A DNA stretch of 64,000 nt, from NCBI RefSeq assembly GCF_023100805.1, contig NZ_CP095855.1:2831001-2895000 (forward strand), given 5' to 3'. The translations under genes and the position numbers were made by a program. Under the pieces are notes generated by a model. It was not told the origin of the DNA. It searched no databases and saw only the letters and a list, made by a program, of their open reading frames with translations. Positions 52,451 to 60,616 of this stretch are shown in pieces (positions within the stretch are counted from its first letter, which is position 1; each line of letters starts with the position of its first letter). The stretch is from Chitinophaga filiformis. Its GTDB lineage: Bacteria; Bacteroidota; Bacteroidia; Chitinophagales; Chitinophagaceae.

Positions 52451-53434
52451 ATGAGTGGCATTAATACGGCAGCCTTATTTACATTGCAGGAGCAGGATAT
52501 GGAAGCGGCAGCCCTGGAGCTGTTCCATTACCAGTACAGGGAGAATACCCTTTACCGGGCTTATACGGATGCCCTGCGCAGACGGCCGTCGGATGTGCGC
52601 TCACTGGACCAGATCCCTTTCCTGCCCATCCAGTTCTTTAAAACGCATACCGTTACCTGTGGCAACTTTACGCCGGAACTGATCTTTGAGAGCAGCGGTA
52701 CTACCCAGACCATTAACAGCCGCCACCTGGTAAAAGAAGCTGCCCTTTATGAACGCAGTTTCCTGGCCGGCTTTGAGCGCCTGTACGGTCCTGTTTCCGA
52801 CTTCGTGATATTGGGACTGCTCCCTTCCTACCTGGAACGTCAGCATTCTTCCCTGGTATATATGGTGCAGGATATGGTAAAAAGAAGCGGGCATGCTGCC
52901 AGCGGGTTTTACCTGTATGAGCACGATAAATTGGCCGGCCGGCTCCGGGAGCTGGAAGCCAGCGGACAAAAAACGCTGCTGATCGGCGTTACCTTCGGTT
53001 TGCTGGATTTTGCGGAGCACTATTCCCTGCAACTGAAAAATACCGTTGTGATGGAAACAGGGGGAATGAAGGGGCGCCGGGAGGAATGGACCCGGCAACA
53101 GGTGCATGCCTATCTCAGGGAAAAATTAGGATGTGAACATATCCACGCGGAATACGGCATGACGGAATTATTGTCCCAGGCATATTCCCGGGGAGATGGA
53201 TTATTTACGACGCCACCATGGATGAAAGTGTTGGTAAGGGATGAAAATGATCCTTTTCAGTTGTCAGCCGCTCATGCTTCGGGTGTGATCAACGTGGTAG
53301 ATCTCGCCAATGTCTATTCCTGCGCGTTCATTGCAACAGAGGATATCGGGCGCCTGCATGAGGAAGGACGGTTTGAGGTGCTGGGGAGGCTGGATAATTC
53401 GGCGCTGAGAGGCTGTAGCCTGATGGTGAGTTAG
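52451..53434 (+). CDS. LuxE-family acyl-protein synthetase-like enzyme
   Basis: A 327-residue protein of the LuxE / acyl-protein synthetase fold, related to adenylate-forming enzymes. ESSGTTQTINSRHLVKEAAL is the SSGTT adenylation-type motif. It is followed by FVILGLLPSYLERQHSSLVY, KTLLIGVTFGLLDFAEHYSL, VVMETGGMKGRREEWTRQQV and AEYGMTELLSQAYSRGDGLF. It would activate an acyl group as an adenylate and pass it to a protein or CoA thiol, but no reductase (LuxC) or luciferase is nearby. A stand-alone copy is unusual enough to flag. Its stop overlaps the 3' end of a minus-strand 55-aa frame by 3 nt. Confidence 0.82.
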   Translation: MSGINTAALFTLQEQDMEAAALELFHYQYRENTLYRAYTDALRRRPSDVRSLDQIPFLPIQFFKTHTVTCGNFTPELIFESSGTTQTINSRHLVKEAALYERSFLAGFERLYGPVSDFVILGLLPSYLERQHSSLVYMVQDMVKRSGHAASGFYLYEHDKLAGRLRELEASGQKTLLIGVTFGLLDFAEHYSLQLKNTVVMETGGMKGRREEWTRQQVHAYLREKLGCEHIHAEYGMTELLSQAYSRGDGLFTTPPWMKVLVRDENDPFQLSAAHASGVINVVDLANVYSCAFIATEDIGRLHEEGRFEVLGRLDNSALRGCSLMVS

Positions 53435-53598
53435 GAGGAAATGAATCCTAACGAGCAATCCACATTCAGCAGATCTTCAAGTAAATAGCCGTTCTGCTCG
53501 ATATTGCCTAGTCTGATCTCGTTCAGGATAAAGTATTCCTCGATACTTTTGCGGTCGGTAGTCGGTTTAGAGAGAAAGTCGATCAGTTCGTTGAGCAT
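53431..53598 (-). CDS. Small 55-residue frame overlapping the unknown gene
   Basis: A 55-residue open frame, ATG 53598 to TAA 53431 (MLNELIDFLSKPTTDRKSIE, ending DCSLGFISS). The ATG lies within the final codons of the 396-residue gene in the +1 frame, overlapping by 32 nt, so it may be a coupled partner or a C-terminal extension lost from that gene by a frameshift. Its hydrophobic periodicity (IEEYFILNEIRLGNIEQNGY) supports real coding. It converges with the LuxE-like gene end. Confidence 0.5.
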   Translation of the reverse strand: MLNELIDFLSKPTTDRKSIEEYFILNEIRLGNIEQNGYLLEDLLNVDCSLGFISS

Positions 53599-54757
53599 AA
53601 AGGTCAGATAATATTTGATTGCCCAATCTCAGATATCGAATAGCGGACTTAATTTTTTCTTTTGTTTCATTGATAATAAGAGGATCATTTAGAATTGCCG
53701 GAAGCTTTTTGGTGAATTCCCAGTAACGATCTTTTGTTACGCGATATTTGCCATCCAGGATGTTCATGTGATGTTGAAAATCCCCGCTTTGTGGCGATCG
53801 GGAATTTATCACCAGTACACGGTTGTGTATCTCCAGAAATTCATCTGACAGTCCAAGGTTGATTACATCCAGATATTCCGACAGCACACTTCTTGCCCTT
53901 TTTAAGGCAGCTAAATAATCGGTGGCTGTTACTTTACAATGGATGAATTTCCGGGCCTTGCCCGGGGTATTAAAAGAGGACAGTTCTTCCGCTTGGCGCA
54001 TGCCGTCCAATTGGATATTATTGATGTTGTCAGATAATGAAAGTTTGGCGTCTGAAATTGAGATAGTGGATATGGCGTCGTAAACTTTATAAGTTGTATC
54101 AACTCTGAAGATGACGGTATAATCAATATCATTATCCAATATTCTTGTTTTAAAGCTTTGAAAGTGGTCATTAAAGATACTATCCGGGCCTAATGATTTA
54201 ACGAATGTGCCGTATACTAACTTAAATAGGAATCCCTTTGAAAATCCGTTGTTGATCAATTCACTGAACAAAATATTCAATGTGTCATCCAGTTTTTCCA
54301 GTGCAGCAATGGTTGCATTATCAGCTGCTACAAGTAATTCCAGTTCGCTAATAACAGTTCTTAGATACAGCTCGTTTTCACTAAGAAGCATTTCAATACT
54401 GGAAATCACTTTCCTGTAATTGAACTCGTCAATTGTTCTAAGCAATAGTTCAAGATATCTCTGGGATATAGATTTAAAAGACAGGTAATGAGGTTTATCA
54501 CCGCTTATTAGACTGATGGCCTCATCGACGGCAGCCTTCTTATCTTTTTCTTTGGCTTTAAGCGTATGGAAATGTTTAATGCGGCCTTTTTCATACTCCT
54601 GAAGGCAGTATTTTAACTCTTTTAAAATGGTTTTGGGATTATTGAGTTTCACTCTGTACGAGTCCATAGTTCCAAGAGATAATAACTCCAGTGATTTCTC
54701 AATAAGAAAGCGCTGACATATTGATAATGTGGAATTTTTATGAATTATTTTTTGCAT
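53567..54757 (-). CDS. AT-rich unknown protein, 396 residues
   Basis: I do not recognise this family. It is soluble and largely helical (ISLISGDKPHYLSFKSISQR, RYLELLLRTIDEFNYRKVIS), with a beta-rich middle section (IDYTVIFRVDTTYKVYDAI, FIHCKVTATDYLAALKRARS) and a helical end (AIRYLRLGNQILSDLYAQRT). Base composition differs from neighbours: 54241-54300 has 19 G+C of 60, while 53281-53340 has 30 of 60. This suggests acquisition or relaxed selection. The end AIRYLRLGNQ recalls the start of some HEPN-like modules, but that is a weak impression. A second frame (53431-53598) overlaps its 3' end. Confidence 0.55.
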   Translation of the reverse strand: MQKIIHKNSTLSICQRFLIEKSLELLSLGTMDSYRVKLNNPKTILKELKYCLQEYEKGRIKHFHTLKAKEKDKKAAVDEAISLISGDKPHYLSFKSISQRYLELLLRTIDEFNYRKVISSIEMLLSENELYLRTVISELELLVAADNATIAALEKLDDTLNILFSELINNGFSKGFLFKLVYGTFVKSLGPDSIFNDHFQSFKTRILDNDIDYTVIFRVDTTYKVYDAISTISISDAKLSLSDNINNIQLDGMRQAEELSSFNTPGKARKFIHCKVTATDYLAALKRARSVLSEYLDVINLGLSDEFLEIHNRVLVINSRSPQSGDFQHHMNILDGKYRVTKDRYWEFTKKLPAILNDPLIINETKEKIKSAIRYLRLGNQILSDLYAQRTDRLSL

Positions 54758-54870
54758 ACTCTCCTAAATGACCTTACCTTTACGGTAGAAAAAAGATATT
54801 CAAGAATAAAAAGGGAAGACTAGGTAGATGTGGATCTGGAGGCAATTCCGCGCATCTTCGCTGCTTCCTT

Positions 54871-54912
54871 GAATAAAAAGAGGGCACTTCATATGAAGTG
54901 CCCTTATTATTT
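54871..54912 (-). terminator. Terminator downstream of the 256-residue gene
   Basis: The perfect palindrome GGGCACTTCAT/ATGAAGTGCCC (54882-54903), flanked by AATAAAAAGA and TTATTATT, lies 49-90 nt beyond the stop of the leftward 256-residue gene. The A-rich flank supplies the T run on the minus strand. Confidence 0.85.
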
Positions 54913-54960
54913 GCAATTTTAAGAGAGTTCCTTTTAAAACCAATTGTTCATTTTGTTCAT

Positions 54961-55731
54961 TTAGTACATCCTCGCTTTTTTCAGCAACTCCTCCATTCTC
55001 TCCGGATGCCCGCTCATTGCCATCAGATCTGGCATATACGGAAAACTAAAATGGTCCATGCCAAATTTCTTCATGAGGTAAGAATCCAGTGCTTCAACAT
55101 GCTGTGGTTGTTCTAAAAAGCTACGCAGGAAATAGAGAAAAAGCTGTTGTTCTTTTTCTATCAGCAACGTCAACGCGATCTTTTCCTTTAATGGATTTTC
55201 CCCTTGTTGTTTAAACAGCTGCAAAGCCTTTGTAAACTGGTTTTCCGTCAGTTCATGATGATAGGCGGGCAGGAAGTCGAGGCAGAAATATTCTACGGCA
55301 AAATCATCCATAATACCTGCACTGAGCTGATCTTCCTCGATAGTATACCAGGTAGCCCAGTCGAGCAGTTCCTGCACGGTGATCTCTTCTTTCAGCAGTG
55401 CTTCGAGATGATGGATAAGACCTTTACGGGTAGGAACTGTACCGGAAGTATGTTGAATACTGTCTACGATGTCAGCATAAAAAGCGTCATTCATTTGGTG
55501 TGCAGCAGCAGTCAGTAACTGGCTGACCTCGTTATGAGCAGAAGGAGGAAGCAGGTCTGCCGTTTCCGCAAGTATTTCGGGCTTTGTTTTATGACCCTGA
55601 AGGTATGCTTTTATCAGGGCGGCGAAATAGGTTGAAGTGATATAAGGCAACTTGTCCTTCATACTTACAGGTTTTTTCTTTTGTTGACCAATAGCAGCAT
55701 TTATATCGCTGGTATTAGCAGAGTCAGGCAT
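54961..55731 (-). CDS. Hypothetical protein, 256 residues
   Basis: Not recognised. It is a soluble, helical protein with a polar N-terminus (MPDSANTSDINAAIGQQKKK), helices at PYITSTYFAALIKAYLQGHK and LLDWATWYTIEEDQLSAGIM, and an end MEELLKKARMY. It is Leu/Glu/His-rich without a metal motif or membrane segment. Codon use is ordinary for the region. A terminator follows, so it is transcribed alone. The upstream gap to 55945 is about 200 nt. Confidence 0.55.
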   Translation of the reverse strand: MPDSANTSDINAAIGQQKKKPVSMKDKLPYITSTYFAALIKAYLQGHKTKPEILAETADLLPPSAHNEVSQLLTAAAHQMNDAFYADIVDSIQHTSGTVPTRKGLIHHLEALLKEEITVQELLDWATWYTIEEDQLSAGIMDDFAVEYFCLDFLPAYHHELTENQFTKALQLFKQQGENPLKEKIALTLLIEKEQQLFLYFLRSFLEQPQHVEALDSYLMKKFGMDHFSFPYMPDLMAMSGHPERMEELLKKARMY

Positions 55732-55945
55732 AGGTATGTAAACGATCTGTTAATACAATTTACCACTAAAATCCGGGAAAAATAGTTAAACGCACAGAAA
55801 TGATCAATCTGGTTATAAATTTTAAGAGATTTTTCACATATGAAAAGCATTGAGTATTATAGTAGTGCCTGCTCCTGCTGGCATGGTTTTGGGGCGCGAA
55901 GTAGTGTAAGTACATCTATTTTTTCATCATCAAAAATGTAGCACT

Positions 55946-56149
55946 ATGGCAGTCAGGGATAGATCGATCGGCAGCACCGGTCTGGAACAGGGAGGTCCTA
56001 ATCTGGGGAATGACTATAGTCGTGATATTACCCGTGAAAAGACCGCAGATGACACTATAAAAGTGATCTTACCAAAGGATAAAAAACATCCGTCTAAAAA
56101 AGATAAAAACAAGCGCGAACCACAAAGGCGCAACGGTGAAAACAGATGA
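55946..56149 (+). CDS. Small charged hypothetical protein, 67 residues
   Basis: A 67-residue protein with a Gly/Asp-rich start (RDRSIGSTGLEQGGPNLGND) and a very basic Lys/Arg-rich tail (PKDKKHPSKKDKNKREPQRR). No known domain. It is probably intrinsically disordered, with a possible nucleic-acid or ribosome-binding tail, though this is speculation. It is followed 74 nt later by a good terminator, which supports it being expressed as a single small gene. Confidence 0.5.
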   Translation: MAVRDRSIGSTGLEQGGPNLGNDYSRDITREKTADDTIKVILPKDKKHPSKKDKNKREPQRRNGENR

Positions 56150-56555
56150 TAATGGGTTAAACTGTCATTGCTTGTTCCATAAAAAGGATAGTTTAAACAT
56201 GTACTGGCAAGTCATCTGTACTAAATAAAGGCATAGAAGGATCTATGCCTTTATTCGTGCGGTAGAGGGCGCTACTTTATTGAGTATTAATTTACTAGAT
56301 GTAATAAAAAATTATAGAGAGCGTTATATTAATGAAAAACATATTGTATCTTTAGCGAGTTATATCTTTGTTGGAACCGGAATTACATACAATAGCAAGC
56401 CAAATTTAAGTAACGGGGGATCCCCGATGTCCTCCTCACCGTACCTGTGAATTAAATCAGACACCATGCTGGGCTGGCTACATGAGTCCATTGGATTGCT
56501 AATCACAAAAAAAGACAGAATGATTTATTGACCGAACGACCTAACTATTGATCCT
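56150..56555. other. Intergenic region before the CHU_C protein
   Basis: 406 nt without a credible gene. It contains the terminator at 56224-56255 and a GC palindrome around GGATCC (CGGGGGATCCCCG, 56414-56426). No -33/-7 pair stands out before 56556. Confidence 0.5.
56224..56255 (+). terminator. Terminator of the 67-residue gene
   Basis: AATAAAGGCATAGA (56224-56237), loop AGGA, and TCTATGCCTTTATT (56242-56255): a perfect 14-bp stem with T-rich end. Confidence 0.85.
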
Positions 56556-58163
56556 ATGTTGCTAACTATCCAGGCCGACCACACACGGCTAAGGGGAATG
56601 CCATGTTGTTATCTCACATATCCTGCTGTAAGGATATGTGTATTTCTGACAATCCTGTTGCTTTGCTTTTTTGTGTTCAATGTGGCATCTGCACAGAATC
56701 TTGCTTTACAGAATTCTTCACTGGAGGGTAAACCCGGAGTGAGAGTTGCGCCGCCGGGCTGGCGTGTTGCTATCAATACACCTGACATATTACCGGGTGT
56801 GTATGGTTGTAATAAAGCCGCCAAAGCGGGTAAGACCTTTATTGGTCTTCAGGCAGGGCCTAGCTATAGAGAAGGGATTGAGCAGGAATTGTCTTCTCCG
56901 CTGCAGAGAGAGCGCTTGTATAATTTGTCTTTTGATCTTGCTTTCAGCAGGATCTATGGCCATGAACACTGTTATGGCAACCTTGCTATATTTGGCGGCG
57001 ATACACCTGGTGATACATCGGAGTTGCTATGGACCTCCGGAAGTTTTACAGATACCATGTGGCATAGATGGACAGCGGAATTCAAGCCCCGTAAATCACA
57101 TAAATACATTTCCTTTTATGCTTATCCCGAAGAAAAATGTACGCTGAACAGCTATGGTGTAGTGGTGTTCATGGATAACCTGTCGGTGATCCGGCAGATA
57201 TTGAAAACAGAGCTGACAGCTACCGCGTCCTGTAACAATACAGCTACCGGTAGTGTAAGCGTACACGTGACAGGGGGCGCGGCGCCTTATACCTATCTGT
57301 GGACGCCCGGCAATTATCGAACACCACAGGTAACCAATCTGCCGGCCGGACTATATGAAGTGCAGGTCACTTCCGCGGATGGCGTTACCGCAAAAGGCGC
57401 TGTGACAGTGGGAGCGTCGGACCTGGCTGCGAACACCGATGTTACAATATCTGATTGTGCAGGTGATAATAAAAGCGCCATATCGCTGAATATTACAGGC
57501 GGTGTGCCACCATATGATCTGATCGTGAACGGGATTGAAAAGGAGGGGAACCGGTTTGAGAACCTGGTACCGGGTAAATATGTATTCATTGTAAAAGATA
57601 AACAGGTTTGCTCAGATACTTTAGATGTGCTTATAAAAGAACCGGATCCCCTGGTGATCAGGGAGACGAATGTAACATCCTGCAGCTGCAGCGAAGTGAG
57701 TGACGGCAGCATCAGGTGGGTAGTGGAAGGAGGAACACGTCCTTATAAATATCGCGTGGACGGAGATATGTGGCAGCCGGATAGCCTGCATCCAAATCTG
57801 AAAGCAGGTAATTACCGTTATGAAATAGAGGATGCCAATGGATGTGGTGAAGCAGGAACAGCGACTGTTACCTCTCCCTGGCAGAATTGCCTTGTTGTAA
57901 TGCCCTCTGCATTTAGTCCCAATGGAGATGGCAATAATGATCTTTTCCGTCCAAGAGTATATGATGCAGTAACGAACTATCAGCTGAAGGTGTATAATCG
58001 CTGGGGAAGCCTTGTTTTTCAGACAAATGATCCGCGAAGCGGATGGGATGGTTATTGCAGTGGCATGCCACAGAGCTCACAGGCATTTTTATATGTATGC
58101 TCTTTTAAAACCAGCAGGAATGAGCTGAAGGAATACAAGGGGACGGTGATGCTGGTGAAATAA
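56556..58163 (+). CDS. Secreted SprB-repeat protein with gliding-motility C-terminal domain (T9SS cargo)
   Basis: A 535-residue secreted protein. The signal anchor region RICVFLTILLLCFFVFNVAS ends in ASAQ; the start could be ATG 56556 or 56598. A lectin-like segment at about 48-215 is followed by three SprB-type beta repeats (for example ATGSVSVHVTGGAAPYTYLW, then LTITGGVPPYDLIVN-like, then SDGSIRWVVEGGTRPYKYRV). The C-terminal domain of about 85 residues (MPSAFSPNGDGNNDLFRPRV, then VYNRWGSLVFQT) is the CHU_C gliding-motility sorting signal used by the type IX secretion system. It is thus exported to the surface or medium as an adhesin-like protein. Confidence 0.85.
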   Translation: MLLTIQADHTRLRGMPCCYLTYPAVRICVFLTILLLCFFVFNVASAQNLALQNSSLEGKPGVRVAPPGWRVAINTPDILPGVYGCNKAAKAGKTFIGLQAGPSYREGIEQELSSPLQRERLYNLSFDLAFSRIYGHEHCYGNLAIFGGDTPGDTSELLWTSGSFTDTMWHRWTAEFKPRKSHKYISFYAYPEEKCTLNSYGVVVFMDNLSVIRQILKTELTATASCNNTATGSVSVHVTGGAAPYTYLWTPGNYRTPQVTNLPAGLYEVQVTSADGVTAKGAVTVGASDLAANTDVTISDCAGDNKSAISLNITGGVPPYDLIVNGIEKEGNRFENLVPGKYVFIVKDKQVCSDTLDVLIKEPDPLVIRETNVTSCSCSEVSDGSIRWVVEGGTRPYKYRVDGDMWQPDSLHPNLKAGNYRYEIEDANGCGEAGTATVTSPWQNCLVVMPSAFSPNGDGNNDLFRPRVYDAVTNYQLKVYNRWGSLVFQTNDPRSGWDGYCSGMPQSSQAFLYVCSFKTSRNELKEYKGTVMLVK

Positions 58164-58235
58164 ATCATGTAGCAGGCGGCCACCGGGAGCGTATACTGTC
58201 AGTGACGGCATTTTAATGCTGTGTGAATTATTCAG

Positions 58236-58616
58236 TTATGGCTGTTGATGCCTTTTCAATGCCTTTTTTATTTGTTCATGCAGGTGTGCAAAAACAAAAG
58301 GTTTGATGAGATATCCTGCCGCGCCTTTTTGCAGGGCGGTAGTTATTTCATCATCTTCTTTTTTGCCGCTGGTAATGAGTACGGGAATTTTGTGGAGGAG
58401 TGGATGTTCCCGAAATTGATCCAGCAATTCATAACCATTAATGAGGGGCATATAAATGTCACTGATCACAAGATCAGGCAAATACCGTATGGCCTTTGCA
58501 AAGCCTTCTTCTCCGTTGCTGGCAGTAATAACGGTATAGTCATGCAGTTCCAGCAGACTTTTAAGTGTATCCAGCAGACCGGCTTTGTCTTCAATCAAAA
58601 GAATCCTCGTGTTCAT
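58236..58616 (-). CDS. Single-domain response regulator
   Basis: A 126-residue CheY-like receiver with no output domain. Acidic pocket E9/D10 (LLIEDKAG), phosphoacceptor D53 (LVISDIYMPLING), Thr/Ser in LITSGKK and Lys in GYLIKPF. It starts 2 nt after the histidine-kinase stop, so the two form a unit. Single-domain receivers act by protein interaction, for instance in phosphorelays. It is separate from the LuxR-type regulator at 59769. Confidence 0.92.
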   Translation of the reverse strand: MNTRILLIEDKAGLLDTLKSLLELHDYTVITASNGEEGFAKAIRYLPDLVISDIYMPLINGYELLDQFREHPLLHKIPVLITSGKKEDDEITTALQKGAAGYLIKPFVFAHLHEQIKKALKRHQQP

Positions 58617-58618
58617 GT

Positions 58619-59383
58619 CTATATTTTACCGGCAGGTACAGGGTACCTGAAAACCAGTGTAAAAACCGTGCCTTTATCAGGCTCGCTGCTGACGGAAATT
58701 TCTCCGTCATTGGCAGTAACAAATGTTTTTACAATAGTAAGACCTAATCCGGTGCCGGCAATGCCATTTGTATTACTTCCTCTGTAATAGGGCTGAAATA
58801 AATGCGGAAGATCTTCTGCAGGGATGCCTATTCCATCGTCTGTAACGGTGATGACGAGCCTCTTTTCCTGGTAGGACAGGTGAACGGACGGCAGGTTTTC
58901 ACGGGAAAATTTGAAGGCGTTACTGATAAGATTTGTAAATATTCTGGTGAGTTGAGCAGAATTGGCCGGTATTTTGCAGGGCGTACCCGACTTAGTGAGC
59001 TTAAACGTTTTACTATTGTCTGTGAATGAACGGAATTTCTCCTGTAAAGGCACAATCTGTTCTTCTACAAAAAGCAGTTCTTTCCTGGCTTCGAAGCTGC
59101 CGGACAGTATGTTGTTGATAGTCAGCATTTCATCGAGCATACTATTCAGGGAAAAGATCTCTGAAGTGATCCTGGACAGCTGTTGCTCATAGAATGGATT
59201 CATATAGCTGTCTGCCCGGAGCTTGGTGGAAAGTAGGTCGACGATAGATGCGATGGTGGTCAGTGGTGTTTTAAATTCATGAGCAGTAAAGGCTATTACA
59301 TTACTGGCATTGTTCAGTAATGTGCTGCCCTCTGAAGTATGTGTGGATTCCATTGTTCTAACTTTTAATGATTGGCGGCTCAT
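58619..59383 (-). CDS. Soluble sensor-less histidine kinase
   Basis: A 254-residue HisKA-HATPase protein. The phosphoacceptor His 35 is in FTAHEFKTPLTTIASIVD. The ATPase has the N box NLISNAFKFS, G1 DDGIGIPAEDLPHLFQPY and G2 GTGLGLTIVK. There is no sensor or membrane region, only about 30 N-terminal residues; the start may be Met 11 at 59353. Sensor-less kinases normally need a partner. It is cotranscribed with the receiver at 58236-58616. The target may be the EPS regulator at 59769, with which it is divergent (inference). Confidence 0.88.
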   Translation of the reverse strand: MSRQSLKVRTMESTHTSEGSTLLNNASNVIAFTAHEFKTPLTTIASIVDLLSTKLRADSYMNPFYEQQLSRITSEIFSLNSMLDEMLTINNILSGSFEARKELLFVEEQIVPLQEKFRSFTDNSKTFKLTKSGTPCKIPANSAQLTRIFTNLISNAFKFSRENLPSVHLSYQEKRLVITVTDDGIGIPAEDLPHLFQPYYRGSNTNGIAGTGLGLTIVKTFVTANDGEISVSSEPDKGTVFTLVFRYPVPAGKI

Positions 59384-59768
59384 TCATCCCCAATTGTTTG
59401 AAGTACAACATGTGGAGAAGTTCCACATGTGTGATTACACGTTTCGCTGCCAATTGAAAGGCAAAATACTTAATAAAGGAGTAATAATCTACTGAGTATT
59501 TAAATTAAAAATGTATTTTTACATTAGTAGTGAACATGTGGTGATTATTCGGGAAAAGTTAACCAAAAGATCATATATAAATTAGCATTATAAGAGAGGA
59601 GGGACTAAGAGAGAACACGGCTTTATCTTTATTGTTTTAATATTCAATTACTTATGAATTTGCCTTATAAATTCTCGTTTTTGGAACTATTTTTGCAACC
59701 ATAAGTATTTTTTATATGCCATATTTTTTTATTGAATCGATTATGAACCTTGCTAACTTTTTACCCCT
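59384..59768. other. Divergent intergenic region histidine kinase / LuxR regulator
   Basis: 385 nt, AT-rich, without a credible gene. It contains the promoter-like element at 59681-59697 for the regulator. No terminator is needed between the divergent genes. Confidence 0.5.
59681..59697 (+). promoter_or_regulatory. Promoter-like element upstream of the LuxR-type regulator
   Basis: TTGGAACTATTTTTGCA, with a perfect TAnnTTTG (59688-59695) and GG/GC exactly 10 nt apart as in sigma-54 promoters (TTGG, then TTGCA). Sixteen consecutive bases match the element at 4508-4523. The start codon is about 70 nt downstream. Confidence 0.5.
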
Positions 59769-60473
59769 ATGATCAATATTGGAATTATAGAAGACAATTA
59801 TTTCCAGTTGAACAATTACAAGGAGTTTTTAGAAGATTTTCAAGAATGTAAGGTCGTATTTGCTTGTAAGTCAATGGAGGAGTTCAGAGCCCTGCCATTT
59901 AAGGAGACTGAGGTAAACGTAATATTGCTGGACATTTCATTACCAGGGGAATCAGGCATACAAGGTATGCAGGAATTAAAAAGGGTTTACCCTGAAGCGA
60001 AACTTATTGTATTGTCGGGACACGATGGTAAACATTATGTAATTGAATCGATCCGCCAGGGAGCGAATGGTTATATTATTAAGACCAGCCGCCTGATGGA
60101 GATCTATCATTCAATAATGGATGCAGTCAGCGAAGGAGGCACTCTTTCCCCCAAAGCTGCTCATTTACTCATTAATTATATCGCCAAGGACCCCCTTGAG
60201 GATATAAAGCATAAACTGACCAAAAGAGAATATGAACTGCTTTCCCTGTTAAAAGAAGGCTACTCATATAAGGAAATGGCGGAGAAGCTTTTTGTGACGG
60301 TATTCACTGTGAACCAACATTTGAAGAAAATTTATCAAAAACTTAATGTTGCCACAAAATCAGAACTAATTTCGAAGATCTGGTCAAATAGTTTGTATTC
60401 TTTCTTTTTAATTACGAATTCTTGGATTTTTTTTCAAATGCTTTCGTTTAAAGATATGATACTATTTTCGTGA
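59769..60473 (+). CDS. LuxR-type response regulator with hydrophobic tail
   Basis: A 234-residue NarL/LuxR-family regulator. Receiver: E8/D9 (IGIIEDNY), phosphoacceptor D55 (VILLDISLPGESG) and Lys in GYIIKTS. The C-terminal helix-turn-helix LTKREYELLSLLKEGYSYKE and FVTVFTVNQHLKKIYQKLNV is complete. After that, an additional tail of about 28 hydrophobic residues (SLYSFFLITNSWIFFQMLSF and more) is unusual and could anchor it at the membrane or be noise from an A/T-rich end. It precedes the EPS genes and may control them. Confidence 0.85.
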   Translation: MINIGIIEDNYFQLNNYKEFLEDFQECKVVFACKSMEEFRALPFKETEVNVILLDISLPGESGIQGMQELKRVYPEAKLIVLSGHDGKHYVIESIRQGANGYIIKTSRLMEIYHSIMDAVSEGGTLSPKAAHLLINYIAKDPLEDIKHKLTKREYELLSLLKEGYSYKEMAEKLFVTVFTVNQHLKKIYQKLNVATKSELISKIWSNSLYSFFLITNSWIFFQMLSFKDMILFS

Positions 60474-60616
60474 CACTGTATACTTTAATCAGTAGGCACG
60501 TTTGTGTTATAGGGGTGTTTTTTACTGTATTAAGTAGTGGTTGTGGCGGCCCCGATAAACTAATATTGTACTACGGAAAGCGCGGAAGAAAAACCTTTAA
60601 ATATTAAAACGGTAAG

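Noticed and set aside
52451..53434. A luciferase or quorum-sensing operon around the LuxE-like gene
   Set aside because: No luxA, B, C or D homologues are seen on either side; only the single LuxE-like fold is present.
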